A DNA stretch of 64,000 nucleotides from Mesorhizobium opportunistum WSM2075 (GTDB lineage: Bacteria; Pseudomonadota; Alphaproteobacteria; Rhizobiales; Rhizobiaceae): assembly GCF_000176035.2 (NCBI RefSeq), contig NC_015675.1, positions 5,460,001 through 5,524,000 of the forward strand, written 5' to 3'. Both the position numbers and the translations under genes were made by a program. Position 1 is the stretch's first letter, and every line of letters starts with the position of its first letter. Below the pieces are notes generated by a model, which was given only the letters and a program-made list of their open reading frames with translations, made no database searches and was not told where the DNA came from. Positions 8,043 through 17,002 of this stretch are shown here, piece by piece.

Positions 8043-10345
8043 CTTGGCGATGCTTCCTGGATGGTCGCCCAGATGCGCGCTGGTGTCGCCGGCATCTCGA
8101 TATGCCTGACACCATAGGCGCGCCACAGCGCATCGGTGACCGCGTTGAGTGCCGCCGGTGTCGAGCCGATCGTGCCGGCCTCGCCCGCGCCCTTGATGCC
8201 CAGCGCATTGGTGGTCGACGGCACGTTCCGGGTCTCGAAATGGAAGAACGGGAAATTGTCGGCGCGCGGCATGGCGTAGTCCATGAAGCTCGCCGTCAGC
8301 AATTGCCCATCCTCGCCATGGACGGTGTTTTCGGTCAGCGCCTGGCCGACGCCTTGCACGACGCCGCCATGAACCTGGCCGGCGAGCAGGATCGGGTTCA
8401 CCGTGACACCGAAATCGTCGACGATGGTGTAGCGGACGATCTCGGTCGTGCCGGTGTCGGGATCGATCTCGACCTCGCAGATGTGGGTGCCGTTCGGATA
8501 GGTGCATTCGTCCTGGACGAACTCGCCGAACCCCTTGAGGTCATCGGGGTTTTTCGCGGCCTTGGCGATGGTGGAAAAATCGATCGTGCGGTCAGTGCCG
8601 ACAATGCGGGCAACACCATCGGACAGCTCGATGTCGCCGGCGGAAGCCTCCAGCTCGTCGGCGGCGATGCGCTTGATCTTGTTGGCCAGATCCTCGCCCG
8701 CACGGGAAGCTGATACACCCCCGAGCGGAATGGAGCGCGAGCCGCCAGTGCCGCCGCCGGCCTTCAATTCGTCGGTATCGCCCTGGCGGATATAGATCTT
8801 GTCGATGTCGAGATTGAGCTTTTCCGCCAGGAACTGCGCATAGGCGGTGGCATGACCCTGTCCGTTGGTCTGGGTGCCGATCTTGAGCGTCACCGTGCCG
8901 TCGCCATTGAGCTCGACGAATGCCGGCTCGGAGCCCGGAAAGGCGCAGGCCTCGATGTAAGTCGCCATGCCGATGCCGCGGATCTTGCCGCCGGCTTTCG
9001 ACTGTTCGAGCCGCTGCGGAAACGCCTTCCACTCAGACCGTTGGATGGCGCGCTCCATGTGGCCCTCGAATTCGCCGTTGTCGTAGAGGCGGCCGGTCTG
9101 CGTGCGATAGGGAAACTGCTCCGGCCGGATGAAATTGCGGCGGCGGATCTCTTCGACGGGCAGGCCGAGATCATGGGCGCAGGCATCGACCAGCTTTTCC
9201 AGCAGGAATGCCGCTTCCGGCCGGCCGGCACCACGATAGGCATCGACGGGACAGGTGTTGGTGTAGAGGCCGGTCACCGTGACATCGAGCGCTCTTATGT
9301 CATAGACGCCGGTCGACATGGTGACGCCGATATAGGGAATGAACGGACCGTATTGCGAGACATAGGCGCCCATATTGGCCAGCAGATCGACCCGCATGCC
9401 GAGGAAGCGGCCGTCCTTGTCGAGGGCCATTTCAGCCGTCACGGCATTGTCGCGGCCTTGCGCGTCGGTGAGGAAATGTTCCGTGCGGTCGCCGGCCCAT
9501 TTCACCGGACGGCCAAGCCGCTTCGCTGCCTCCAGCACCAGCGGATATTCGCGGTAGACGAAGCTCTTCGGCCCGAAACCACCGCCGACATCCGGCGTGA
9601 TGACGCGCAGCTGGTTCTTCTTGATCTTGAACACGCTGGCCAGGATGTACTGCATGGAATGCACGCCTTGCGACCCGGTGGTCAGCACGAAACGGTTCTC
9701 GCCGGCGTTCCATTCGCCGATCGCAGAGCGCGGCTCCATGTAATTGCAGACCAGCCGGTTGTTGACGAACTCGATGCGGGTGACATGAGCCGCCCTGGCG
9801 AAAGCCGCCGCCGTCTTGGCCTTGTCGCCCATGTGGTAGGTGAAGGCGCGGTTGGAGCCGAGCTCGGGCCACACCAGCGGCGTGCCTTCGGCAAGCGCGG
9901 TCGCCGTGCCAGACGCGGCATCCTCGCTGTCATAATCGACATCGATCAGTTCGGCGGCATCCTGCGCCAGGGCACGGCTGTCGGCGACAACAAAGGCAAC
10001 GGCATCGCCGACATAATTGACGCGATCACGGCACAGGACCGGAATGTCGCGGGTCGGCGCCTTGGTGCCGTCGGGTTGTTCCTGCATGACGCCGGATTTG
10101 AGATCGCCGAGATGGGCAATATCCTTGGCCGTCAGCACCAGATGGACGCCGGGAGCCGTCTTCGCCGCATCGGTCGAGCCGACGGTGAAACTGGCCTTTG
10201 CCACCGGCGAGCGCAGGACATAGCCGTGCAGCACGCCGGACGGCTGGATGTCATCGGTATAGCGGCCCTGCCCCTGGATGAAAGCGGCATCCTCGCGCCG
10301 CAACACGGAAGCGCCCATCCCGAACTTCGGTGTGACGATGGTCAT
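8039..10345 (-). CDS. Molybdenum hydroxylase large subunit (xanthine dehydrogenase / CoxL form II family)
   Basis: 768 residues, the normal size of a molybdopterin-binding subunit. It begins [32 protein letters not shown], typical of the CO-dehydrogenase-like large subunits. The active-site loop reads AYRGAGR at about residues 368-374, the form II signature, not the AYxCSFR of true CO dehydrogenase, so CO oxidation is unlikely. The catalytic Glu near the end is visible in [12 protein letters not shown]. Cofactor contacts such as [13 protein letters not shown] and [13 protein letters not shown] are intact. Partner genes for the FAD-binding medium and the [2Fe-2S] small subunits normally sit adjacent, yet none is here: upstream is divergent pepN, downstream the DMT transporter. 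Substrate is probably an aldehyde or N-heterocycle. Confidence 0.93.
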   Translation of the reverse strand: MTIVTPKFGMGASVLRREDAAFIQGQGRYTDDIQPSGVLHGYVLRSPVAKASFTVGSTDAAKTAPGVHLVLTAKDIAHLGDLKSGVMQEQPDGTKAPTRDIPVLCRDRVNYVGDAVAFVVADSRALAQDAAELIDVDYDSEDAASGTATALAEGTPLVWPELGSNRAFTYHMGDKAKTAAAFARAAHVTRIEFVNNRLVCNYMEPRSAIGEWNAGENRFVLTTGSQGVHSMQYILASVFKIKKNQLRVITPDVGGGFGPKSFVYREYPLVLEAAKRLGRPVKWAGDRTEHFLTDAQGRDNAVTAEMALDKDGRFLGMRVDLLANMGAYVSQYGPFIPYIGVTMSTGVYDIRALDVTVTGLYTNTCPVDAYRGAGRPEAAFLLEKLVDACAHDLGLPVEEIRRRNFIRPEQFPYRTQTGRLYDNGEFEGHMERAIQRSEWKAFPQRLEQSKAGGKIRGIGMATYIEACAFPGSEPAFVELNGDGTVTLKIGTQTNGQGHATAYAQFLAEKLNLDIDKIYIRQGDTDELKAGGGTGGSRSIPLGGVSASRAGEDLANKIKRIAADELEASAGDIELSDGVARIVGTDRTIDFSTIAKAAKNPDDLKGFGEFVQDECTYPNGTHICEVEIDPDTGTTEIVRYTIVDDFGVTVNPILLAGQVHGGVVQGVGQALTENTVHGEDGQLLTASFMDYAMPRADNFPFFHFETRNVPSTTNALGIKGAGEAGTIGSTPAALNAVTDALWRAYGVRHIEMPATPARIWATIQEASPR

Positions 10346-10496
10346 GACTGCCTCGCGATGCTGGAAAGGAAGGCCTGAAATAGGCCCTGTCGCAGTTTTG
10401 TCGAGGGGCCGTTTCGTGTAAAGAGCGCGGACTTCAAATTTCTTGGATCAGCGGAAACAATCCGCCTCCAACGCAATCGACAGGAAAAAACCCGGA

Positions 10497-13142
10497 ATGC
10501 GCACCGACACAGGCCAAGTCTTCAAACTCGAAGACTACCGCCCCAGCGACTATCTCATTCCGGAAACGAACCTTGAATTCCGTCTCTCGCCACAGGCAAC
10601 GATCGTCACCGCAACAGTGACGATCGAGCGTCGCGACGGCGTTTCGGTGTCGGCTCCGCTGGTGCTCGATGGCGATGGGCTGGTTCTCAAGCGCATCGAG
10701 ATCGACGGCAAGAAAGTGAAACCCGCCGACCTGCTGGCCAGCCCCGACCAACTGACCATTCTCAAGCCGCCGGCAGCGAGCCGTTTCCAGTTGCGCATCG
10801 AAACCGAGCTGGCACCGGCGAACAATGAAGCCTTGATGGGCCTCTATCGCTCGAGCAATGTCTATTGCACGCAGTGCGAGGCCGAGGGGTTTCGCCGCAT
10901 CACCTATTTCCTCGACCGCCCCGATATCCTGTCCGTCTACACGGTGCGGATCGAGGCCTTGCGTGACGAGGCGCCGCTGCTTCTGTCCAACGGCAACCCG
11001 GTCGACAAGGGCGACCTCGGCGATGGCCGGCACTACGCCGTCTGGCACGATCCCTTCCCCAAGCCGTCCTATCTGTTCGCGCTTGTGGCCGGCAATCTCG
11101 GCCAGGTCGCCGACAGTTTCGTCACGATGTCGGGCCGCACGGTCGAGCTCGGCATCTATGTCGAACCCGGCAAGGAGAAGCTCGCCAGCTACGCCATGGA
11201 TGCGCTGAAGCGATCGATGCAATGGGACGAGGAGGCGTTCGGCCGGGAATACGACCTCGACGTCTTCAACATCGTCGCCGTGTCCGACTTCAACATGGGC
11301 GCTATGGAGAACAAAGGCCTCAACATCTTCAACGACAAATACGTGCTGGCCGACCAGGAGACCGCGACGGATGCCGATTTCGCCAATATCGAGGCGATCA
11401 TCGCGCATGAATATTTCCACAATTGGACAGGCAACAGAATCACTTGCCGCGACTGGTTCCAGCTTTGCCTGAAGGAAGGGCTGACGGTCTTCCGCGATCA
11501 CGAATTCTCCGCGGACCAGCGCTCGCGGGCGGTCAAGCGCATCGCCGAGGTGCGCACGCTGCGCGCGCACCAGTTTCCCGAAGATCAGGGTCCGCTGGCG
11601 CATCCGGTGCGGCCGCGCCGCTACCGCGAGATCAACAATTTCTACACGGCGACGGTCTACGAGAAGGGCTCCGAAGTGGTGCGCATGATCCGCACCATCC
11701 TCGGCCCGGATGCCTTTCGTGCCGGCATGGACCTCTATTTCGAGCGGCATGACGGTGAAGCGGCGACGATCGAGGATTTCATCAAGGTGTTCGAGGATGC
11801 GTCCGGCCGCGACCTGTCGCAGTTCGCGCTCTGGTATCATCAGGCCGGCACGCCCAATCTGACGGTCAGTTCGACGCACAATCCGGCTTTGCAGGAATTC
11901 ACGCTCGAGATCGAACAGTCGGTGCCGCCGACACCCTCCGAAAGCCGCAAGCGGCTGATGCACATCCCGCTCGCCTTCGGCCTGATCGGCGCCGGCGGCA
12001 AGCCGGTGTCGTACAGCGGCGTCGAGGGCGCCAGTGTCGACGATGGCGTCATCCATGTCCGCAAGCGCCGGCACATGGTGCGTTTCTCTGGCGTGGCGGA
12101 ACGCCCGGCGGTGTCGCTCAACCGCGGCTTCTCGGCACCGGTGACGCTGTCGGTCGAGCAGAAGGCTGACGACCAGTTCTTCCTTGCCCGCCATGACAGC
12201 GACGCCTTCTCGCGCTGGCAGGCATTCAACACGCTGCTCACCGATACGCTGATTTCAGCCTTCCGCGAGATCCTCGGCGGCAAGCAACCGGTCTTCGCGA
12301 AACGGCTGACCGAGCTCGCCGGCAGCATTGCCGCCGACGAGACGCTGGAGCCGGCCTACCGGGCGCTGGCACTGGCGCTGCCCGGTGATGCCGACATCGC
12401 CCGCGACATCGGCAGGAACATCGATCCCGACGCCATCCACACGGCCCGGCAGGCTCTTGCGCTCGCCATCGGCACCGCCAATGGCGCGGTATTTTCCGGC
12501 CTCTACGACAGCCTTGCAGACATGACCGCGTTCAGCCCCGACGCGGCGAGCGCTGGACGACGCGCCCTGCGCAACACTTTGCTGGATTATCTCTCGCTGC
12601 TGCCTGGCGGCGCGGCATCGGCCGCCGGGCATTTCCAGTCGGCGACCAACATGACCGACCGCGCGGCAGCCCTTGGCGTGCTTGCGCATCGACACCACGG
12701 TTCGCCGGAGGCAAAAAAGGCGCTGGCGGCATTCGAAACGAAGTATGCGTCCGACCCGCTGATCATGGACAAATGGTTCCAGATCCAGGCCAGCGTGCCG
12801 GGGCCGCAGGCGGTGGACACGGTCCGGGCGTTAATCGCTCATCCGGCCTTCTCGATGGGCAATCCAAACCGGGTGCGCTCGCTGATCGGCACATTCTCCA
12901 GCGCCAACCAGACCGGCTTCCATCGCCCCGACGGCGAAGGCTACCGGTTTTTCGCGCAGACGGTGCTCGAGGTCGAAAAGCGCAACCCGCAAGTGGCGGC
13001 AAGGCTGGCAACGGCGCTCAGGTCATGGCGTTCGCTCGAGCCGGGCCGCCAGGCCAAGGCCCGGGAGGCGCTGCTTTCGATCGCCAATGCCGAAAACCTG
13101 TCGGCGGACTTAAGGGACATTGTCGAGCGGACGCTTGCTTAG
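10497..13142 (+). CDS. pepN: Aminopeptidase N (M1 family zinc peptidase)
   Basis: 881 residues from the ATG at 10497; a TTG further up is not needed since MRTDTGQVFKLEDYRPSDYLIP is the usual N-terminus of bacterial PepN. It removes N-terminal residues from peptides in the cytosol. The M1 hallmarks are present: the exopeptidase motif GAMEN at residues 268-272, zinc ligands HEYFH at 304-308 with the third ligand in LKEGLTVFRDHEFS, and the DUF3458 domains at the C-terminus. Length equals the E. coli type. The gene stands alone, divergent from the molybdenum hydroxylase with a 150-base promoter region between, and is followed by a REP-like hairpin. Confidence 0.96.
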   Translation: MRTDTGQVFKLEDYRPSDYLIPETNLEFRLSPQATIVTATVTIERRDGVSVSAPLVLDGDGLVLKRIEIDGKKVKPADLLASPDQLTILKPPAASRFQLRIETELAPANNEALMGLYRSSNVYCTQCEAEGFRRITYFLDRPDILSVYTVRIEALRDEAPLLLSNGNPVDKGDLGDGRHYAVWHDPFPKPSYLFALVAGNLGQVADSFVTMSGRTVELGIYVEPGKEKLASYAMDALKRSMQWDEEAFGREYDLDVFNIVAVSDFNMGAMENKGLNIFNDKYVLADQETATDADFANIEAIIAHEYFHNWTGNRITCRDWFQLCLKEGLTVFRDHEFSADQRSRAVKRIAEVRTLRAHQFPEDQGPLAHPVRPRRYREINNFYTATVYEKGSEVVRMIRTILGPDAFRAGMDLYFERHDGEAATIEDFIKVFEDASGRDLSQFALWYHQAGTPNLTVSSTHNPALQEFTLEIEQSVPPTPSESRKRLMHIPLAFGLIGAGGKPVSYSGVEGASVDDGVIHVRKRRHMVRFSGVAERPAVSLNRGFSAPVTLSVEQKADDQFFLARHDSDAFSRWQAFNTLLTDTLISAFREILGGKQPVFAKRLTELAGSIAADETLEPAYRALALALPGDADIARDIGRNIDPDAIHTARQALALAIGTANGAVFSGLYDSLADMTAFSPDAASAGRRALRNTLLDYLSLLPGGAASAAGHFQSATNMTDRAAALGVLAHRHHGSPEAKKALAAFETKYASDPLIMDKWFQIQASVPGPQAVDTVRALIAHPAFSMGNPNRVRSLIGTFSSANQTGFHRPDGEGYRFFAQTVLEVEKRNPQVAARLATALRSWRSLEPGRQAKAREALLSIANAENLSADLRDIVERTLA

Positions 13143-13148
13143 GTGTCT

Positions 13149-13171
13149 GATCTCCCGCTCGTGGGGAGATC
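13149..13171. repeat. REP-like hairpin after pepN
   Basis: GATCTCCC (13149-13156) pairs perfectly with GGGAGATC (13164-13171) a few bases after the pepN stop. The sequence resembles the first arm of the element at 6097-6167 but lacks its later boxes, so it looks like a shortened copy. It may act as the pepN terminator. Confidence 0.6.
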
Positions 13172-13331
13172 GGCCGCTTCGGCATTATTTTAGTCGATTT
13201 TTAATCTTTTTTCGCCGGAGCACTGGACAAGGCGAATCACCTTTGATTCTTTAATGACGATTCGGAAGTGCGGCGTTGCCGGATCGTCAAGCCTGTAGAG
13301 TCGGGCATACTGAAATCGGGGAGTGCCATTT

Positions 13332-15653
13332 ATGGCGAAGGCGGACGCGTGGGGCGCGCCCGGAGGGATGGCTTTTGCGCGTCGTGAGACGCGAAGCGAC
13401 GGCCTTGCCGGGAATACGCGGCTCATCGCCGAACCAGCCTACAAGCGGCTTCTGGCTGCCGAACCCTTGCTGCGCCGGTCGATACCGGCCCTCATCGTCA
13501 TCTTCCTGATCGTCATCGCGGCGCTGCGCGTGCTGTCGCTGATGAACGAACGCGACGATGTCGAGCGCGACGCCAAGGCGATCCTGACCCTGGCGGCCGG
13601 CCAACTGGCCAGTTCGCTCGCCACCGTCACCGATACGCAGCCAGGCGCCATCCAGGACCTGCTGGAGACCACCAGCCGCCAGGGCGCGATGGGCCGCAGC
13701 CATGTGCTCGTCATCACCGACGGCGCCTTCAAGATCACCGCGGTATCGCCGCGCTCGACGCCATGGCAGGGCCACTCGCTCGACGGCCTCGTCGAGGGCG
13801 GCCAGCCGCTGTTCATGTTCGGCGACCGCGCCGGGGTCATGGAGGTCAGCATCGGCGGGCAAGACTGGTACGCGGCGGTAAGCGTGGCCAAGAACGGGAA
13901 AGGGGCCGCGGCGGCGTTGGTTCCGCAGGAAGCCGTCTTCGACACCTGGCGCAAGACAGTCTCGCTGAACGTCACCCTGTTCGTGCTGACCGCCGGCGTG
14001 CTGATCATCATCCTCTATGCCTATTTCGGGCAGGCGGCGCGCGCCCAGGCAGCCGACCGCATCTACCTCGAAGCGCATCAGCGCATCGACATGGCGCTGG
14101 TGCGCGGCCGCTGCGGCCTGTGGGACTGGGACATGGTGCGCGGCAAGATGTACTGGTCACGTTCGATGTACGACATGCTCGGCTACGAGCCTTGCGAGAC
14201 GATGCTGTCCTTCGGCGAGGTCGACGAGATCATCCATCCCGAGGACGGAGACCTGTTCGAGCTCGCCAACAGAATTGTCGCGCGTGAAATCGACCACATC
14301 GACCAGGTGTTCCGGATGCGGCATGCCGATGGCCAATGGGTGTGGATGCGCGCCCGCGCACAAGTCATGGATCCGGAAGCGCCGGAGATCCAGCTGATCG
14401 GCATCGCCGTCGACGTCACCGAGCAGCGCCATCTGGCGCTGCGTTCGGAGGCAGCCGATCTTCGCCTCAGGACCGCGATCGAGAACATCAACGAATCCTT
14501 CGTGCTGTGGGATTCGGCCCAGCGCCTGATCATGTGCAACTCCAAATACCAGCAGGACAATGGGCTCTCGGATCGCGACGTGATGCCCGGTGTGACGCGG
14601 GTGTCGCTGGAAGAGCGGATGCTGGCCTTTGCTTCAGAGCGCCGGCTCGCCAACACCAATGGTCCTCAAGGCGGCGCCACTTTCGAGCGGCAGCTGTCCG
14701 ACGGCCGCTGGCTGCAGGTCAACGAGCTGAAGACCAGGGATGGCGGCATCGTCTCTGTCGGCTCGGACATCACTCAGATCAAGTTGCACCAGGAGAAGCT
14801 GGTCGACAGCGAGCGCCGGCTGATGGCGACCATCCATGATTTGAGCCTTGCCCGCCGGGCCGAAGAGGAACGGTCGCGCGAACTGGTCGACCTCAACCGC
14901 AAGTACATGAAGGAAACCGAGCGCGCCGAAGCGGCGAACCGGGCCAAATCCGAGTTCCTGGCCAACATGTCGCACGAACTGCGCACACCGCTGAACGCCA
15001 TCATCGGCTTCTCCGAACTGATGGAACAAGGACTGTTCGGCCCGCTGGGTTCGTCGCGCTATGAGGAATATGCCACCGACATCAACAGCAGCGGCAAATA
15101 CCTGCTGGGCGTCATCAACGATATTCTCGACATGTCCAAGATCGAGGCCGGCCAGTTCTCGCTGGACCAGGAGCAGATCGACCTTGGCCCGCTGATCAGC
15201 GAGACGGTGCGCGTCGTCTCGCTGCAAGCCGCGCAAAAGGCGATAACCGTGGAAACGCGCATCGCCGACGCGCTGACACTGTTCGCCGATCGCCGGGCGA
15301 TCAAGCAGATCGTCATCAACCTCCTGTCCAACGCGGTGAAATTCACCGGCCAGGGCGGTCACATATCGGTCAGGGCCCGCAACACATCGGGCGCGCTGGT
15401 GCTGACGATCGAGGACAATGGCTGCGGCATCCCGAAGGAGGCGCTCGGCAAGCTCGGGCGGCCCTTCGAACAGGTGCAGAACCAGTTCTCCAAGAACCAT
15501 GCCGGATCCGGCCTCGGCCTCGCCATCTCGCGTTCGCTGGCCGAGCTCCAGGGCGGCGCACTGAAAATCCGTTCGACCGAAGGTGTCGGCACGATCGTGT
15601 CGGTGCGCATACCGGTGAAGAAGGCGACGCCGGCGGTCAAGGTCGCCGCTTGA
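13332..15653 (+). CDS. PAS-domain sensor histidine kinase (PleC/DivJ-type HisKA)
   Basis: 773 residues from the ATG at 13332, preceded by GGGGAG at a good distance; a GTG three codons upstream is less likely. Order of parts: cytoplasmic tail, helix at about 48-70, periplasmic sensor region, second helix near 212-235, a PAS domain (DMALVRGRCGLWDWDMVRGKMYWS), a PAS_7-type domain (NINESFVLWDSAQRLIMCNSKY), a coiled linker, HisKA with phospho-accepting His at about 548 in MSHELRTPLNAIIGFSELM, and HATPase_c (NLLSNAVKFT, GSGLGLAISRSL). The HELRTPLNAIIGFSE box is shared by kinases that act on the DivK/PleD cell-cycle network in alphaproteobacteria; that link is inference. No response regulator gene is adjacent. 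Confidence 0.9.
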   Translation: MAKADAWGAPGGMAFARRETRSDGLAGNTRLIAEPAYKRLLAAEPLLRRSIPALIVIFLIVIAALRVLSLMNERDDVERDAKAILTLAAGQLASSLATVTDTQPGAIQDLLETTSRQGAMGRSHVLVITDGAFKITAVSPRSTPWQGHSLDGLVEGGQPLFMFGDRAGVMEVSIGGQDWYAAVSVAKNGKGAAAALVPQEAVFDTWRKTVSLNVTLFVLTAGVLIIILYAYFGQAARAQAADRIYLEAHQRIDMALVRGRCGLWDWDMVRGKMYWSRSMYDMLGYEPCETMLSFGEVDEIIHPEDGDLFELANRIVAREIDHIDQVFRMRHADGQWVWMRARAQVMDPEAPEIQLIGIAVDVTEQRHLALRSEAADLRLRTAIENINESFVLWDSAQRLIMCNSKYQQDNGLSDRDVMPGVTRVSLEERMLAFASERRLANTNGPQGGATFERQLSDGRWLQVNELKTRDGGIVSVGSDITQIKLHQEKLVDSERRLMATIHDLSLARRAEEERSRELVDLNRKYMKETERAEAANRAKSEFLANMSHELRTPLNAIIGFSELMEQGLFGPLGSSRYEEYATDINSSGKYLLGVINDILDMSKIEAGQFSLDQEQIDLGPLISETVRVVSLQAAQKAITVETRIADALTLFADRRAIKQIVINLLSNAVKFTGQGGHISVRARNTSGALVLTIEDNGCGIPKEALGKLGRPFEQVQNQFSKNHAGSGLGLAISRSLAELQGGALKIRSTEGVGTIVSVRIPVKKATPAVKVAA

Positions 15654-15720
15654 AGATTTCGCTACCTCCCAAGCCGATCCCGGCCCTCGCCTCGATGCCC
15701 GCAGGCGAGAGCGGAAATCC

Positions 15721-15754
15721 TTGACAAATTATCTATTTTATCTACTTTAGATAA
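15721..15754 (+). promoter_or_regulatory. Promoter and palindromic operator of the Phd/PemK module
   Basis: A consensus -35 box TTGACA (15721-15726) is followed by AT-rich DNA holding a perfect palindrome TTATCTA-ctt-TAGATAA at 15738-15754, which would overlie the -10 region. A further half-site TTATCTA occurs at 15729-15735. Antitoxins of the Phd family repress their own operon by binding such repeats, so this is a good candidate auto-repression site. The start codon follows 18 bases later. Confidence 0.7.
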
Positions 15755-15771
15755 GAAATAGAGGATTTGTC

Positions 15772-16032
15772 GTGCGAGTGACTTCAACGGAATTCCAACA
15801 GAATGTCGGACGTTTCCAGGACGCCGCCCAGCGTGCGCCGGTCGCGATCACCAAGAATGGCCGCACCCACACGGTGCTTCTGTCGGCAGCGATGTTCGAG
15901 GTTCTGGTCAAGGGACGGGTCGCCCGTCCAATCGAGGAACTGGACGATGAGACGCTGAACGCCATCGCCGAAAGCGCCGTCCCGAACCAATATGCCGGGC
16001 TCGACGCAATGCTCAAAGACTGGACACCGTGA
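15772..16032 (+). CDS. Phd/YefM-family antitoxin
   Basis: 86 residues from a GTG. The N-terminal half is the Phd DNA-binding and dimerisation fold: VTSTEFQQNVGRFQDAAQRAPVAITKNGRTHTVLLSAAMFEVL, with the family's TKNGR turn and the S-x-x-x-F/Y segment. The C-terminal half (IEELDDETLNAIAESAVPNQYAGLDAMLKDWTP) is acidic and probably the flexible toxin-binding tail. Its stop overlaps the start of the toxin gene by four bases, the classic arrangement. It has its own promoter with a palindromic operator. The local sequence upstream is AT-rich compared with the surrounding genes, consistent with an acquired module. Confidence 0.85.
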   Translation: MRVTSTEFQQNVGRFQDAAQRAPVAITKNGRTHTVLLSAAMFEVLVKGRVARPIEELDDETLNAIAESAVPNQYAGLDAMLKDWTP

Positions 16033-16466
16033 GCCTGCCAAAGCCTATACCGGGTTTGGTGATTTGCTATTCATACCTTTGGGCAAAGGAACATGAAACG
16101 GGAGCCGAAGAAGGCCGCAAGGGCCGACCCTGCGCAATCGTCGCCGCCCGCCAGGTCGTGGAGGGGCGCGAGGTTGTAACGGTGGTTCCGATCACGCACT
16201 CGCCGCCATTTGATTCTGCCGATGCAGTAGAGATACCGGCGACGCTCAAAACTCATCTTGGACTTGATGATGCACCGTCATGGATCGTCGTGACCGAAAC
16301 CAATGATTTCCTCTGGCCCGGTCCCGATCTCAGGCCGATCCCGCGAAGCAAGCCATCCCGCTTCGACTACGGCATGCTGCCGCCACGTTTCTACGCCTAC
16401 TTGCGCGACCGGATTTTGGCGGCCCACAAGAGCCGCACCCTCAACCGGATACAGCGAACGGAGTAA
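16029..16466 (+). CDS. PemK/MazF-like toxin of a type II toxin-antitoxin pair
   Basis: 145 residues, GTG start inside the antitoxin stop (GTGA). The text GLVICYSYLWAKEHETGAEEGRKGRPCAIV followed by VVTVVPITHSPP resembles the PemK/MazF beta-barrel, in which an early Gly-Val-Tyr strand and a KxRP motif contribute to the RNase active site. The length is above that of MazF (about 110 residues), with an extra Arg-rich C-terminal helix (RDRILAAHKSRTLNRIQR). If active it would cleave mRNA and arrest growth unless bound by the upstream antitoxin. PemK family is the best call from sequence reading; a distant relative with altered activity cannot be excluded. Confidence 0.75.
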   Translation: MSLPKPIPGLVICYSYLWAKEHETGAEEGRKGRPCAIVAARQVVEGREVVTVVPITHSPPFDSADAVEIPATLKTHLGLDDAPSWIVVTETNDFLWPGPDLRPIPRSKPSRFDYGMLPPRFYAYLRDRILAAHKSRTLNRIQRTE

Positions 16467-16490
16467 ACTGCAGGCCGTTTTCGATTTCCG

Positions 16491-16522
16491 GTCTCTCTGG
16501 CGGGTTGCGCCGCCAGAGAGAC
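16491..16522. terminator. Strong stem-loop between toxin and EF-hand genes
   Basis: A perfect 13-bp inverted repeat (16491-16503 with 16510-16522) encloses a six-base loop in the gap between two convergent genes. No T-tract follows on either side, so it may block transcription or protect 3' ends in both directions instead of acting as a standard intrinsic terminator. Confidence 0.6.
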
Positions 16523-16561
16523 GCCACCACTCGCGCACATCACTACTGCATGCCACTGTCG

Positions 16562-16957
16562 TCATCCCACTGACGGTCGCGGCCAAAGTGACCCGAGCAT
16601 GGCGCAGACCTTCTTCTCACGGCTGGCGATATCGTCGGATGTTAGCGTGCCGTCGCCCTTGCTGTCGTAGCGGGCGATGATGCGCTTGGCCATCCGCTGG
16701 AAGCGCGCCTTCTCCAGCGCGTCGGCGAGCTGGGCGACGGTCAGCGTGCCGCCATTGTCGGCAACCAGCTTCTTCAGCCGCGCGTTCATGGCGTCGGAAA
16801 ACTGGTCGAAGGTGATAGCCCCGCCCGAATCGCCCATCGCCTTGTCGAGGCGCATCATCGTGTCCTCGCGCACTTTTGCGCTGGCGTTGTTTTCAGCGTA
16901 TGCGGTGGCGCCGGCGAGCGCTGCGAAGGCAAGGGCAAGCTTGGTTGACTTTCTCAT
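16562..16957 (-). CDS. Secreted EF-hand domain protein
   Basis: 131 residues with a signal peptide (MRKSTKLALAFAALAGATAYA, cleavage near residue 21). The mature part has two EF-hand-like units. The best loop is YDSKGDGTLTSDDI, which has the D-x-[K/D]-x-D-G-x-[L/I] calcium pattern; GDSGGAITFDQF and ADNGGTLTVAQL are degenerate loops. The protein is likely periplasmic and may bind calcium. It sits 45 bases upstream of no operon partner: glnE, on the same strand, ends before it in reading direction, so the EF-hand gene is transcribed away from the glnE end with its own promoter or as a read-through tail. Related proteins are common in rhizobia with unknown roles. Confidence 0.82.
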   Translation of the reverse strand: MRKSTKLALAFAALAGATAYAENNASAKVREDTMMRLDKAMGDSGGAITFDQFSDAMNARLKKLVADNGGTLTVAQLADALEKARFQRMAKRIIARYDSKGDGTLTSDDIASREKKVCAMLGSLWPRPSVG

Positions 16958-17002
16958 GGGTCTTCTCCTGTTGCATCGTCACCCCCGATGCGGCCGGCTA
17001 TT

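Noticed and set aside
8043..8507. N-terminal extension of the DMT transporter
   Set aside because: The extra 155 codons overlap the hydroxylase gene out of frame, are Arg-rich and have no homology pattern; the GTG at 8042 gives a normal transporter.
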